A stretch of 64,000 nucleotides of DNA from a virus, in IMG/VR virus record IMGVR_UViG_3300037156_000189, positions 1 through 64,000 of that record. The stretch is one strand, 5' to 3'. The notes under the pieces were generated by a model. That model did no database searches. It was not told where the DNA came from and saw only the letters and a program-made list of their open reading frames with translations. Below are positions 8,220 through 16,648 of the stretch, in pieces (the stretch's first letter is position 1; each line of letters opens with the position of its first letter). The translations under genes were made by a program, and so were the position numbers.

Positions 8220-8458
8220 TGCGCCTCCGGGGGTGCGGGAAAGGGTTGCCAGTGGGTAATGCTATCCCACAGTTGCCATTCAGAACTCATCGTTGAGGAA
8301 GCCCGCCACGCATAGGTCCGCTTTTCGTTCCACCAGTCGATGCTCTTCAAATAGAACTCGGCGGGTATTACATACCGTCCATCTGACACAAGGACGCGAA
8401 CTATGCCGCCGACTGCTACCTCTGGCAACCGCTCGCTGACGCTGATCCATTCGCTCAC
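8216..8458 (-). CDS. DUF551-type protein
   Basis: An 80-residue protein. It opens SEWISVSERLPE and closes ITHWQPFPAPPE, the two signature ends of the DUF551 family, common in phages of Gram-negative bacteria and of unknown function. The start is GTG at 8458 overlapping the upstream TGA. A TTG at 8473 is possible but less likely. Confidence 0.8.
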   Translation of the reverse strand: MSEWISVSERLPEVAVGGIVRVLVSDGRYVIPAEFYLKSIDWWNEKRTYAWRASSTMSSEWQLWDSITHWQPFPAPPEAQ

Positions 8459-8664
8459 TGCCTCACCACCCAATCTACGGTTACCTTGCCGCCGAACCTC
8501 ATCCCGTCGCGTGAGTCGATCACTAGCGCCCGGTTGGGGATGATGCGGTCAATCATCGGGCGCACTGCCTGGATGCTTGCCGATCCGCAATCACAGCGGA
8601 CAGAGTTAGCCCCGACGCAGTTGCAATCCGAGCATAAATACGCCGATCCGAGTGGAATGCTCAT
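8455..8664 (-). CDS. Small zinc-ribbon-like protein
   Basis: A 69-residue protein with an N-terminal CSDCNC and a CDCG pair, suggesting a small zinc site, followed by a basic region ending in TVDWVVRQ. The ATG at 8664 has GTGAGG seven bases upstream and is preferred to an earlier in-frame ATG at 8724 that would overlap the next gene. Function unknown. Confidence 0.6.
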   Translation of the reverse strand: MSIPLGSAYLCSDCNCVGANSVRCDCGSASIQAVRPMIDRIIPNRALVIDSRDGMRFGGKVTVDWVVRQ

Positions 8665-8674
8665 AACCTCACAT

Positions 8675-8878
8675 CTAGCCCTTCGGTCTGACAAATTCCG
8701 TAACCACGCGCCGGTCGCGTTCATACTGCGTCACGTCCAGCTCCCGGTACATCACCCGCCGGTTGAGCTTGATATAAGGGCAACCCTTTCCCTGGCTCCT
8801 CAGATTGGCCAGATAGCTGCAGGAGGTTGACCATCTCGCTGCAAGATGCTCCGGTGTGATGAGCTTTATTCCGGCCAT
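8675..8878 (-). CDS. Helix-turn-helix protein, excisionase/AlpA-like
   Basis: A 67-residue protein. LITPEHLAARWSTSCSYLAN followed by a GKGCPYIKLNRRVMYRELDV segment matches the winged-helix fold of MerR/Xis/AlpA-type small DNA-binding proteins. Such proteins act as excisionases or regulators. Its ATG lies inside the end of the primase gene. No large integrase is seen in the window, so regulation or replication is as likely as excision. Confidence 0.75.
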   Translation of the reverse strand: MAGIKLITPEHLAARWSTSCSYLANLRSQGKGCPYIKLNRRVMYRELDVTQYERDRRVVTEFVRPKG

Positions 8879-11043
8879 GGCGTGGACCCCCCGATGTACG
8901 TGTCAAACTCCTGCCGCAGGACCTCAAGTGACGATTTGAAATAGGCATAGCTTGTGTCGCCGTCCGCGACCTTCGATCCGCCGATCTTTTTCTTCTCGAA
9001 GCTGGGAGCCATCTGGCGAAGAATCTTTCCAAAGCCCACGTCGTTGGGCAGACGGCCCTTGATGTTGCGATTCCCGACCCAGCGCCTGAGCGCGTCCCGC
9101 AATCGATTGGATGGGATCGTATCCGGCCATTCCCCGCCCCAATCGCCGCCTGCAATCATACCGGCCGAGAGGGTGTCGTACCACCATTGCTGGACTGGCT
9201 CCAAGGAGGAGATTTTCTGCGATACAAGCCCGGCCGTGTTCGGAGCCAGATTGATGTCCTGGGTGATTTTGTAGTCCATGAGGTACCGGAGCAGGTAGGC
9301 CGCGCCACCTTGATCGTCCAGGCCCACACGCATCTCCTCGAAATACTTCCGGTCCTGCCTGCGGCCGTCTCCCACTTCAAAGACCGCCCAGCGGCGCTCG
9401 TCTTCCGAGGCCGGCACGAGCCACTCCTCGTTGCCGATGACGACCACTCGGGTCAGGTTGCGCACGGTGTAGGTTTCCTTGCCCTTCGGCTCGATTACAT
9501 GTTTGGCGCCAGTCACCAGATCCTTGACGACTCCTTCGCATTCCTTATCCCCGGACCAGAAGGCCTCGTCGAGAATGAACAGCAGAGAGTATTGAAGATG
9601 GGCTGTAAAATTGCTGACAAGGTACCGGCGCCGGGCCGTAGTCATCGCGTGGCCTCCGAGCAATTTGCTGATGCGCTCGACCAGCGCGTTCTTGCCCACG
9701 CCTTTCCCGCCGCGGAAGACGGTCGCCACCAGGGGCTTTTCGTAAGGCTTTTGGATCAAATGAGCGAACCAGCAGGTCAGCCAGTCAGCGAGGCCTTTAT
9801 CGTGGTTGCAGATGTTCTCGAACAGGTGCTCTTTCCAGCGCTCGACCATCGGGTGATTAGGAGAATCAGCAGGTTTCACGGAGAATCCGTGCCACATGTT
9901 ATACCATCTTTTGGACACGTCGACTTCAGGCTCAAAAACTACGCCGTCGTAGCTCCTGCGTTCTCCCCACTCCAACCACAATTGCGCCGTGGGCTTGCTC
10001 TTGTCCCCGATCGGCAGCTTGTTGCCGGCGTTCATGTCAAAGAACGACTGCTTGTTCATCAGGTGAAAGACATACGATCCATCTGGATTCGTGGTCTCCC
10101 ACAAAATGTTCCCCGTTCCCCCGGAGAAGACAAAAGCGAAAGACTTATTCATCTTGTGGAATGGATGGGCCTTTTCAAGTTCTTTCGCTGGCTCGGGGAT
10201 CGGCGGGAAGATCGCCTCGGGTGCTGCGACTCCTTGCGGTTCCCGTCCATACTTGAACGCATTGCGGACCTTGGTTTCGAGTTCTTCTTCAGACCATGGG
10301 GGCAGGCAGCGCTCGTTCCAGGGGCTCAGTAGCTCGAGCGCTTGATCGGCGTCGCAGCCGAGGTCTTTGAGATGCAGAGCGACCTTGTAGGTCGTGTCGT
10401 CACCTCCCTGGCCTTCGATGGCCAGGGGAGCTTGGTTCGCGAGCCATTGGGATGCCCGCTGCGCCGCGCGATCGGGTTCGATGCCTTCCAGAGTCTCTGC
10501 TTTGACTTCTGCGCGCTCTTGGACACCGGCAAGTTTTTCGACTAACCAAGCAGGAGCCGATGCGATGTGTGACTTGTTCACCACCTCGTACTTCCGGCCG
10601 TCGATGACCGAGCCCGGCGCCAACACATAGCCCCCGACACAGCGGGTGTCGATGCCCTGCCCCAGGGTATTCACTCCCTGACGCAAAGCAATCGGCGCGT
10701 GGTAGTAGAGGTGCCGGCCGTTCGATGGCGTCCGAACTTCAAACGTGGGAGGAAATTCGAAACCTTCCGTTTCCAATTGGAAGAGAGTCGCATCTCCTCT
10801 CTTACCGTCTTTTACGTCAACGTCTACGACCGTGAGGATTCCGCCCTCGCCGAGATGTCCGGTCGACACCGCAACGTTTTTCGGCTTTCCATTCCACCAT
10901 ACTGCAACCTGCGCCGGGTCAGTAGTCGCTCTCTCGGGATAATTTTTAATCGCGGGCAATTTACCGTTGACTTCGCACGGGAATACCGGCAGACCGCTCT
11001 TGGCCAGGAGTGCCGCGAATTCCGATTGAGAGGTGGTGGTCAC
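8866..11043 (-). CDS. Bifunctional primase-polymerase / SF3-like helicase
   Basis: A 725-residue replication protein. N-terminal PrimPol domain: VVDVDVK at 72-78 supplies the two catalytic Asp (74, 76), then TPSNGRHLYYH at 105-115 and GGYVLAPGS at 137-145. The C-terminal half is a P4-type (DUF5906-like) helicase: Walker A GGKGVGKN at 445-452, Walker B LLFILDEAFW, then a VVVIGNEEW sensor motif. It would synthesise primers and unwind DNA at the origin. GTG 11043 overlaps the methyltransferase stop, with AGAGG upstream. Longer N-terminal frames are shadows. Confidence 0.93.
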   Translation of the reverse strand: MTTTSQSEFAALLAKSGLPVFPCEVNGKLPAIKNYPERATTDPAQVAVWWNGKPKNVAVSTGHLGEGGILTVVDVDVKDGKRGDATLFQLETEGFEFPPTFEVRTPSNGRHLYYHAPIALRQGVNTLGQGIDTRCVGGYVLAPGSVIDGRKYEVVNKSHIASAPAWLVEKLAGVQERAEVKAETLEGIEPDRAAQRASQWLANQAPLAIEGQGGDDTTYKVALHLKDLGCDADQALELLSPWNERCLPPWSEEELETKVRNAFKYGREPQGVAAPEAIFPPIPEPAKELEKAHPFHKMNKSFAFVFSGGTGNILWETTNPDGSYVFHLMNKQSFFDMNAGNKLPIGDKSKPTAQLWLEWGERRSYDGVVFEPEVDVSKRWYNMWHGFSVKPADSPNHPMVERWKEHLFENICNHDKGLADWLTCWFAHLIQKPYEKPLVATVFRGGKGVGKNALVERISKLLGGHAMTTARRRYLVSNFTAHLQYSLLFILDEAFWSGDKECEGVVKDLVTGAKHVIEPKGKETYTVRNLTRVVVIGNEEWLVPASEDERRWAVFEVGDGRRQDRKYFEEMRVGLDDQGGAAYLLRYLMDYKITQDINLAPNTAGLVSQKISSLEPVQQWWYDTLSAGMIAGGDWGGEWPDTIPSNRLRDALRRWVGNRNIKGRLPNDVGFGKILRQMAPSFEKKKIGGSKVADGDTSYAYFKSSLEVLRQEFDTYIGGSTPWPE

Positions 11044-12257
11044 GAGAGAACCTCTGCAAGGAGGCGACGATTCGCCATTGCGATGTAATCCGCGTTCAAT
11101 TCTATGCCGATGAAATCCCGCTGGTGGCGCAAAGCGACAACACCCGTCGTTCCTGATCCCGCGAAAGGATCGAGAACGACTCCCCCAATTGGGGATCCGG
11201 CGAGGACGCAAGGCTCGATCAACTTGGGCGGGAAGGTAGCGAAGTGAGCTTCTTTGAAGGGCTGCGTAGCGACAGTCCACACATCGCGTTTGTTGCGAGT
11301 CTCTTTCGCAGGAATCCCCAAAGACGATCGCTCGGTGCCCCCGCTTATTAAGCCGCCTGTACGTGCAATAGCCTGCTCCGCCAGTTTGCGCGAAGATGGG
11401 CCACCAACCGCTTTCATCGGCCCGTTCGTCTTTCCCGGTACACGGTCAGAACCCTTTTGATTCTCGATGTCCTGATCCCAGCGGGCCAAAGAAGAAGAAG
11501 CGCAAGGTTCCTTGATCGCTTCATGATCGAAATAATACTTCTCTGATTTCGTCAACAGGAACAGATACTCATGGCTCTTGGTGCAGCGGTCGGTCACGCT
11601 CTCGGGCATCGGGTTTGGCTTGGCCCAGATGATGTCCTGCCGCAGATACCAGCCATCGGTGCGGAGAGCGAAGGCGAGCATCCAGGGAATACCTACAAGG
11701 TCTTTGTGCTTCAATCCGTATTTAGTACAATCACGTTTTGGATTGTAGTCTGACCTATCGCCACGGCCCCGGTGTGAACTTTCGTCTCCGTGTCCCCCAA
11801 CTCCTCCAGCGAGCGTTTCAGCAGGCATCCCGGTTCCGCCGCGCGCAGCGGCGTAAGAATCCCCAATATTCAACCACAACGTTCCGTCATCTCGCAGTGT
11901 TCGCCTGACTCCACGGAATATTTCAACGGCGTGCTCGACGTACAATTCGGGTGTCGGTTCCAACCCAAACGATCCGAGCCACGCGCCGCAGTTTATGCAA
12001 AATCTTCCACGTGCTGCGTCTCTTCCATAACCCTCGCCGCGGCCATTCTTATCGGTTGGAGTACCGCTTCCGCCACGGTTGCTACCGGGAATTGTTGCGC
12101 CCCATTCGTGTTTGCAAGACAACTCGCCACCCCAAATTTGTGGCTCGGATTTATAGTCCCGCAAACCCCAATAAGGAGGCGACGTAATGCAGCATTGAAT
12201 GGACTCGCTTTCCATCTCTCGCAACCTATCGAGTACGTTCCCTTGCAGCATTTTCAT
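11040..12257 (-). CDS. DNA methyltransferase (beta-class, amino-MTase)
   Basis: A 405-residue enzyme transferring methyl from SAM to an exocyclic amino group in DNA. The catalytic motif ITSPPYWGLRDY is near residues 24-35 and the SAM-binding motif LDPFAGSGTTG near 362-372. The order catalytic-then-SAM marks the beta class. TSPPYW fits N4-cytosine or N6-adenine methylation. A CKHEW...CINCG insertion may bind zinc. No restriction endonuclease is adjacent, so it is an orphan, probably protecting phage DNA from host enzymes. Start 12257 set by ATGA overlap. Confidence 0.93.
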   Translation of the reverse strand: MKMLQGNVLDRLREMESESIQCCITSPPYWGLRDYKSEPQIWGGELSCKHEWGATIPGSNRGGSGTPTDKNGRGEGYGRDAARGRFCINCGAWLGSFGLEPTPELYVEHAVEIFRGVRRTLRDDGTLWLNIGDSYAAARGGTGMPAETLAGGVGGHGDESSHRGRGDRSDYNPKRDCTKYGLKHKDLVGIPWMLAFALRTDGWYLRQDIIWAKPNPMPESVTDRCTKSHEYLFLLTKSEKYYFDHEAIKEPCASSSLARWDQDIENQKGSDRVPGKTNGPMKAVGGPSSRKLAEQAIARTGGLISGGTERSSLGIPAKETRNKRDVWTVATQPFKEAHFATFPPKLIEPCVLAGSPIGGVVLDPFAGSGTTGVVALRHQRDFIGIELNADYIAMANRRLLAEVLS

Positions 12258-12769
12258 CGTTCTTTCCAAGGCTGGCCCGGTGATTCGCGCGCGGCCTGCG
12301 CCTGCTCACGTTGAGCGAAAACGCATTCCAGCATGCAGTTGAAAGCCGCGGCGGCCAGATGCGCCTGCAAAGTCCCCAGCTTGTCGTGCGGAATCTCGTC
12401 CTCGTACTGCAACAAGTGCTTCCGGGCATGCCTCAGAATCTCTTCCTTCTGGTGGCGCCCAATCTTCCGCACACTGCCAGCGGCCTCGAAAGCATCGGCG
12501 CCGAACTTCTCATGGCCTAAGCGGCCGATGTCGTTCATCAGGGTGAGGAAGTCACTATGAAGAAAGGGGAACGGAGGCGTCACTATGATGGTTCTGTCTT
12601 GTTTGAGCACGGCAATTTCTTCTGCCATTGCGTTGAACACCTTGACCAGGGCTTCACCAACAGCATAGTCCTCAACTCGGCCAACGTATGCCCCGTCCAA
12701 ACGGAGAACTCTGTAACCGCCGGCATCAGCGCCATAGTCACTATGCCTCGATTCAATTTCCAGTTTCAT
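12254..12769 (-). CDS. Hypothetical replication-cluster protein
   Basis: A 171-residue protein. The first 60 residues are a small beta domain (YRVLRLDGAYVGRVEDYAVG). Residues about 75-160 are helical, with HARKHLLQYE and a helix HLAAAAFNCMLECVF. This C-terminal helix resembles phage MazG/DUF5664-like nucleotide-hydrolase helices, but I do not see convincing metal-binding E-x-x-E motifs. Overlaps both neighbours by ATGA. Function unknown. Confidence 0.7.
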   Translation of the reverse strand: MKLEIESRHSDYGADAGGYRVLRLDGAYVGRVEDYAVGEALVKVFNAMAEEIAVLKQDRTIIVTPPFPFLHSDFLTLMNDIGRLGHEKFGADAFEAAGSVRKIGRHQKEEILRHARKHLLQYEDEIPHDKLGTLQAHLAAAAFNCMLECVFAQREQAQAARESPGQPWKER

Positions 12770-12927
12770 TGGAACCCTTTCCCCTTCGGATCAGGCTTGA
12801 TCCGTTCCCCGCACTTGCTGCAACGAGCTTCGCGCTCCTCGAAGTCAAACAGGATGCGCTCGCCCTCGTCGATGTTACGGGTGCATTGGACGCACTCGCC
12901 CTTGAATTTTGCTGTCATCCAGTTCAC
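12766..12927 (-). CDS. Zinc-ribbon protein
   Basis: A 53-residue protein with two pairs, CVQC and CSKC, 25 residues apart, a classic rubredoxin-type zinc ribbon, and a basic Lys/Gly tail. GTG 12927 overlaps the upstream TGA and has GAGAGGG four bases upstream. An internal ATG at 12918 would be too far from that site. Function unknown. Confidence 0.7.
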   Translation of the reverse strand: MNWMTAKFKGECVQCTRNIDEGERILFDFEEREARCSKCGERIKPDPKGKGFQ

Positions 12928-13184
12928 ATGGCCCTCTCTTTCTCGATCTTCGCCTTCGTCGCCTGATACTGCTCTTTATTCCAAACGAGCAGGCACAAAT
13001 GAAGCTCGTTGTTCATGACAGCGCCGATCACGTTGCCCGCGACGCCGATGGTGATATCGGTGTCCTTGCCTTTGTGGACTGCATTCATGTGGCGCAGGTT
13101 TTCACTCGTTGAAAGACGAATGTCAAGGTTGTCATCGCACATCCGTTTCAAGATGTCGAAAGAACTGATTTTGGTTTCACTCAC
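12924..13184 (-). CDS. Hypothetical protein
   Basis: An 86-residue protein (MSETKISSFDILKRMCDDNL at the start). Mixed alpha/beta, with a central ITIGVAGNVIGAVMNNELHL that reads as two strands. Its start and stop both overlap neighbours by four bases. No family is recognised. It lies within the replication operon. Confidence 0.7.
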   Translation of the reverse strand: MSETKISSFDILKRMCDDNLDIRLSTSENLRHMNAVHKGKDTDITIGVAGNVIGAVMNNELHLCLLVWNKEQYQATKAKIEKERAM

Positions 13185-13462
13185 CGCTGTTTCCTCTCTT
13201 CAATCCTGCGCACTAATTCGCCAGCGATATCTTCCTCGTTCAAGTGCTTCCATGGGTTCGGCTCACCTGCAGATCGAACAATCTGGATGGCCGCATCGCA
13301 CCACTCTACGGCAGAACGAAAGCCGGCTGAAATATTCTCCCCCTTGGAAAGAAAGGTCAACGCCGCTGACAGTCCTTCTCCATCTGGCACAGCGTCCTTG
13401 GCCATCTTGAGAAATACAAACTTTTTGAAGTTTGGCCCCAACGGACGTTTCGGATCACTCAT
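13181..13462 (-). CDS. Hypothetical protein
   Basis: A 93-residue protein (MSDPKRPLGPNFKKFVFLKM at the start), helical, ending in a basic helix VRRIEERKQR. Start 13462 has GAGG upstream. The frame extends further upstream only as a shadow of the polymerase. Function unknown. It directly follows the polymerase gene. Confidence 0.65.
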   Translation of the reverse strand: MSDPKRPLGPNFKKFVFLKMAKDAVPDGEGLSAALTFLSKGENISAGFRSAVEWCDAAIQIVRSAGEPNPWKHLNEEDIAGELVRRIEERKQR

Positions 13463-13472
13463 CTCAAATACC

Positions 13473-15518
13473 TCAGTTCTTGCGATATCGTTTTGCGTGA
13501 TATCCCTCCGCGGCCAACGGCAATCCTGGTGCGTAACTTGGTGTAGTGGACATGATCGCCACCATGCGCTCAAGCGCGTACTGCGCGCGGAACTTCTGGA
13601 CTTCAGCCACGGGCTCATCGTGGACGTGCATTACGATTGGTATACCTTCAGCCTCAATCGTGGTCATCGCAGTGGCCAGGAGATCACGGCAGAAGCCTTG
13701 CGTTGCGTTCTCAGCAAGCGGGCCTCCGTGAGTTGACACACGCATCCACCTGCCCTTGGAATTCGGATCGGGGAGGACTTTCTTTTTCTGAGCGAAATCG
13801 ACGATCGTCATGAACGTGAGAGCTTCCTTCTCCGCTCCCCACGGTGTCATGACTGTGCGAATTTCCGGATACGGATAGCAGAGAGCGCGATTGCTTGGCA
13901 GCAGCATCCACAGGAAAGATCCGGCCTTGCGGAACTTCACTTGACGGCCTGGGAGGCCAACTGCGAAGACCCCGCTCGACTCCATAGAGTCCATTGCTGC
14001 CCGCTCAAGGGCGTACCAGTAAGAAACCGTCTTTCGATTGGCTTCGCGCCAGGCCGTTTTGATTGTGTCAGCCTCGGCATCAGGAACCTTGACATTGTAA
14101 TTTTTGGCCATGGATTGAAAGGCACCTACTGAACCTCCATAACCCAGAGCCAAAATCGAAACCTTGCCTATCAATCTTTGAAACCAATTCACTTCATCCA
14201 TCGGTACGTGATAGATACCAGACGCCGCGTGCTCATAAATCTTGCCATGAGTGCGGAATACTTCAAGCACGTTGTCCTGTCCTGCGAGCCACGGGAGCGC
14301 GCGGGCCTCGACCTGGGAGAAGTCGCAAGCTACTAACTCATTCCCTTCGGAGGCGACCAGCATCCCACGAAGACAATCGGAGATAGCCGTCATGCTTGGA
14401 CCGTAAAAGAAGTCGAGCATCTCCTTGTTGTCGAATAGCTCGAACATCGCGTCAACATCTTTTTGCTTCGTCTCCAGGCGGGGCCTAGGAAGATTTTGAC
14501 ATTGTACTCCGCGTCCGGCCCAACGGCCCGTAGATGCCGCATGGAACTGGTGCATATTGCGCATGCGACCGTCAGTGGACGCCTTCTCCCGCATAGTAAC
14601 CAGCTTCGCTGTGGAGGACTTGGCCGCTTCCTGGCGGAGTTCCAACGCGCGGCGCACGGCAGGCGGGAGGCCAATCGGAACAGTCTGCCCGTCGTCATCG
14701 ATTCCGTCGCTTTCTTCTTCGGCCAAAGCATCCAGCACATCTGCCTTGGCCAGCCCGTCCATCTCGACGCCCTGGGATTTAATCCACTTGCCGAGCATCT
14801 GGACCTCGGTGCAAGCGCCAACCACACCTCCGGTGACCTTGAGCATCTCAGCGTTCAGCCTCTTCTGTTCGGACTGGATAATCGCAATCGCCTTGTCGGC
14901 GCTCGTGAGATCACACATGACGCCGCGGTTGTTGATCTTGTAGTCCAGTTCCCACAAAGCGCATTCGGACGGAGACAATTCCATCAGACGCTCAAGACAG
15001 GAAAGCTCGGTGCGCACGTCCTGCGCGTTGTATTCGTAGAGCCTGAGAAATTTGTCGAGGGATTCCGGAGTGCGGCGCCACATGCTGCCGTCTTTCTTCG
15101 GTTTGCTTAGCTGCAGCATGATCCGGTGGCCTGCAGCGTCCTTGCGCTGGTCGACGCCCAGGGCAGGTGCGGCGTCGTCCAGGGCTCCCGGCAGGGCCAT
15201 CGCGTAGGCCCGCACCATGGAGCAGCGGACCTGACGGATGGGGAGGGGAATCCAGCCATACTTACGGACGCAACAGAGATTCCAGATCGCTAGTTCGAAC
15301 TGAGCGTTCCAGGCGGTGAGGATGCCACCGGCCGCGATGTGGGCTGCGAGGTCTGCGGGGAACAAATCGTTTTCAAACCAAGTCTTGATGTGGTCGGGAT
15401 CGGGGCCATAAGAGAGGCAATGAACGCCGGTAGATGGGTCTGTGGCGTAGTTGTGCAAGCCTGATTTCTTCAGGTCTATTCGGGAAAAAGTTTCATAGTC
15501 AATTCCAAAAGAGGGCAT
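13473..15518 (-). CDS. DNA polymerase, family A, with 3'-5' exonuclease
   Basis: A 681-residue replicative polymerase. Exonuclease motifs: DYET at 7-10, WNAQFE at 70-75, YNAQDV at 163-168. Polymerase motif A VACDFSQVEARA at 397-408 (metal Asp 399), motif B R448-x3-K452-x7-Y460 (RLIGKVSILALGYGG), motif C MHVHDEP at 630-636 (metal Asp 634). The STGRW and QNLPRP motifs are also present. The DUF2815 SSB, DUF2800 nuclease, SNF2 helicase and primase nearby complete a self-contained replication module known from several siphophage groups. Confidence 0.96.
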   Translation of the reverse strand: MPSFGIDYETFSRIDLKKSGLHNYATDPSTGVHCLSYGPDPDHIKTWFENDLFPADLAAHIAAGGILTAWNAQFELAIWNLCCVRKYGWIPLPIRQVRCSMVRAYAMALPGALDDAAPALGVDQRKDAAGHRIMLQLSKPKKDGSMWRRTPESLDKFLRLYEYNAQDVRTELSCLERLMELSPSECALWELDYKINNRGVMCDLTSADKAIAIIQSEQKRLNAEMLKVTGGVVGACTEVQMLGKWIKSQGVEMDGLAKADVLDALAEEESDGIDDDGQTVPIGLPPAVRRALELRQEAAKSSTAKLVTMREKASTDGRMRNMHQFHAASTGRWAGRGVQCQNLPRPRLETKQKDVDAMFELFDNKEMLDFFYGPSMTAISDCLRGMLVASEGNELVACDFSQVEARALPWLAGQDNVLEVFRTHGKIYEHAASGIYHVPMDEVNWFQRLIGKVSILALGYGGSVGAFQSMAKNYNVKVPDAEADTIKTAWREANRKTVSYWYALERAAMDSMESSGVFAVGLPGRQVKFRKAGSFLWMLLPSNRALCYPYPEIRTVMTPWGAEKEALTFMTIVDFAQKKKVLPDPNSKGRWMRVSTHGGPLAENATQGFCRDLLATAMTTIEAEGIPIVMHVHDEPVAEVQKFRAQYALERMVAIMSTTPSYAPGLPLAAEGYHAKRYRKN

Positions 15519-15543
15519 GGGGATTCTTTCTGAGAGTGCCTAT

Positions 15544-15876
15544 TTATTCGATTGGGTAAAGTGCGTCAGCAATAATCTTCCGTGGCACTTCATGAGCGCG
15601 CTGGCGCATCATCCACAACGGATCGTTGGTGTCAGTCCCCTGGAGCGCCTCGAACCATGCTGCGAGTTTCTTCAACCCATCCTCAAGTGCCGCAGTACGC
15701 TGCTCCGCTAAAAGTAAATCGATCGCGAGGTCCATCCCCACGAGAGTTTCCGTGTCTTTTCCTTCATTCATCAATCGCAGGCCCATGTCCTCGGAACTGT
15801 CGATTAGTTCCACACACCGGCTATTCCAGAGATTGATTCCGTCGTTCTTCAATTCCTCGCGAGTCTTCATTTTCAT
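15544..15876 (-). CDS. Hypothetical helical protein
   Basis: A 110-residue, largely helical and acidic protein with an AGGGAGAA ribosome site. A second ATG two codons in is an equally good start. Contains a Leu-rich stretch (LVGMDLAIDLLLAEQ) and a C-terminal basic helix (MMRQRAHEVPRKIIADALY). No family is recognised. Lies between the polymerase and SSB genes. Confidence 0.7.
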   Translation of the reverse strand: MKMKTREELKNDGINLWNSRCVELIDSSEDMGLRLMNEGKDTETLVGMDLAIDLLLAEQRTAALEDGLKKLAAWFEALQGTDTNDPLWMMRQRAHEVPRKIIADALYPIE

Positions 15877-15998
15877 TTCTCCCTCTTAAATTACGTGGGG
15901 CTTCTCATTCACGGATCAATGCCATCGCCGCTGATCTTGCCACCTTTTCGAAGGGTAGCTCTGCGTGTAACACGCCGCCCCACGTATCAAATTGAGAC

Positions 15999-16571
15999 TT
16001 AGCCGAAGATCGACGTTGCGGTCTTCCCGTTCGCCGCCCCGGCAGGCACGTCGACGGGCTCGAATGCCTTGGATGCGGGGATGCGGCCGGAACCGAGCGG
16101 ATCGTCGTCGCGCAGCTTCTGCACGTTCTGCAGGCCGAACGACACGCCCTTGTTGCCGGCGTTCTCGTAGGCAAAGGCGCGCACCTGGGCGCGGTACCAC
16201 GCGCCAGAGTACACGTCAGCGTCGTCGATAATGTCCTGCAGCTTGGCGTCGACGATGCCGGGCCGGCGATCTTCGTTGGCGGAGAAGCTCATGATCACCC
16301 AGTCGTCACCGATGCCGACGATGGGGTTTTCGAGTTCCTCGTTCAAACGAAACGGGCTGCGGAGGGTCTTCGGGATTTTGTCACCCCATTTTTCCTGTGC
16401 GGCGGCCTGGGCTTCCTTCTTGAGCGCGTCGAGCTTTGCCCCGGGCGGGAACACGGCGCGGATGGAATACTTGGGCTTGTTGGTTGTGCCGTCAGCATTC
16501 TTCATGCTGGTGGCGCGAAATACGCTGATGAACGCAGCGCGAAATTCAGGGGTCAAAAGGTTCTCGGACAT
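15999..16571 (-). CDS. DUF2815-type single-stranded-DNA-binding protein
   Basis: A 190-residue protein. The opening LLTPEFRAAFISVFRA, the KYSIRAVFPPG strand and the AYENAGNKGVSFGLQNVQKL region match DUF2815, the phage Enc34-type SSB family with an OB fold. An acidic patch (DIIDDADVYSGA) and a flexible tail complete the pattern. It would coat ssDNA for the adjacent polymerase and nuclease. Start fixed by GGAGAGCAATAA before the ATG. Confidence 0.88.
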   Translation of the reverse strand: MSENLLTPEFRAAFISVFRATSMKNADGTTNKPKYSIRAVFPPGAKLDALKKEAQAAAQEKWGDKIPKTLRSPFRLNEELENPIVGIGDDWVIMSFSANEDRRPGIVDAKLQDIIDDADVYSGAWYRAQVRAFAYENAGNKGVSFGLQNVQKLRDDDPLGSGRIPASKAFEPVDVPAGAANGKTATSIFG

Positions 16572-16648
16572 TTATTGCTCTCCTTGATGTTGTCGGTTGA
16601 TAGCTGTGGTTGTCGGATATCGGCTTGGGGAGCGTAATGCTCTTGGCC

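Noticed and set aside
9187-10332. 381-codon rightward frame opposite the primase gene
   Set aside because: It mirrors the codon periodicity of the primase, has no ribosome site and no recognisable motif.
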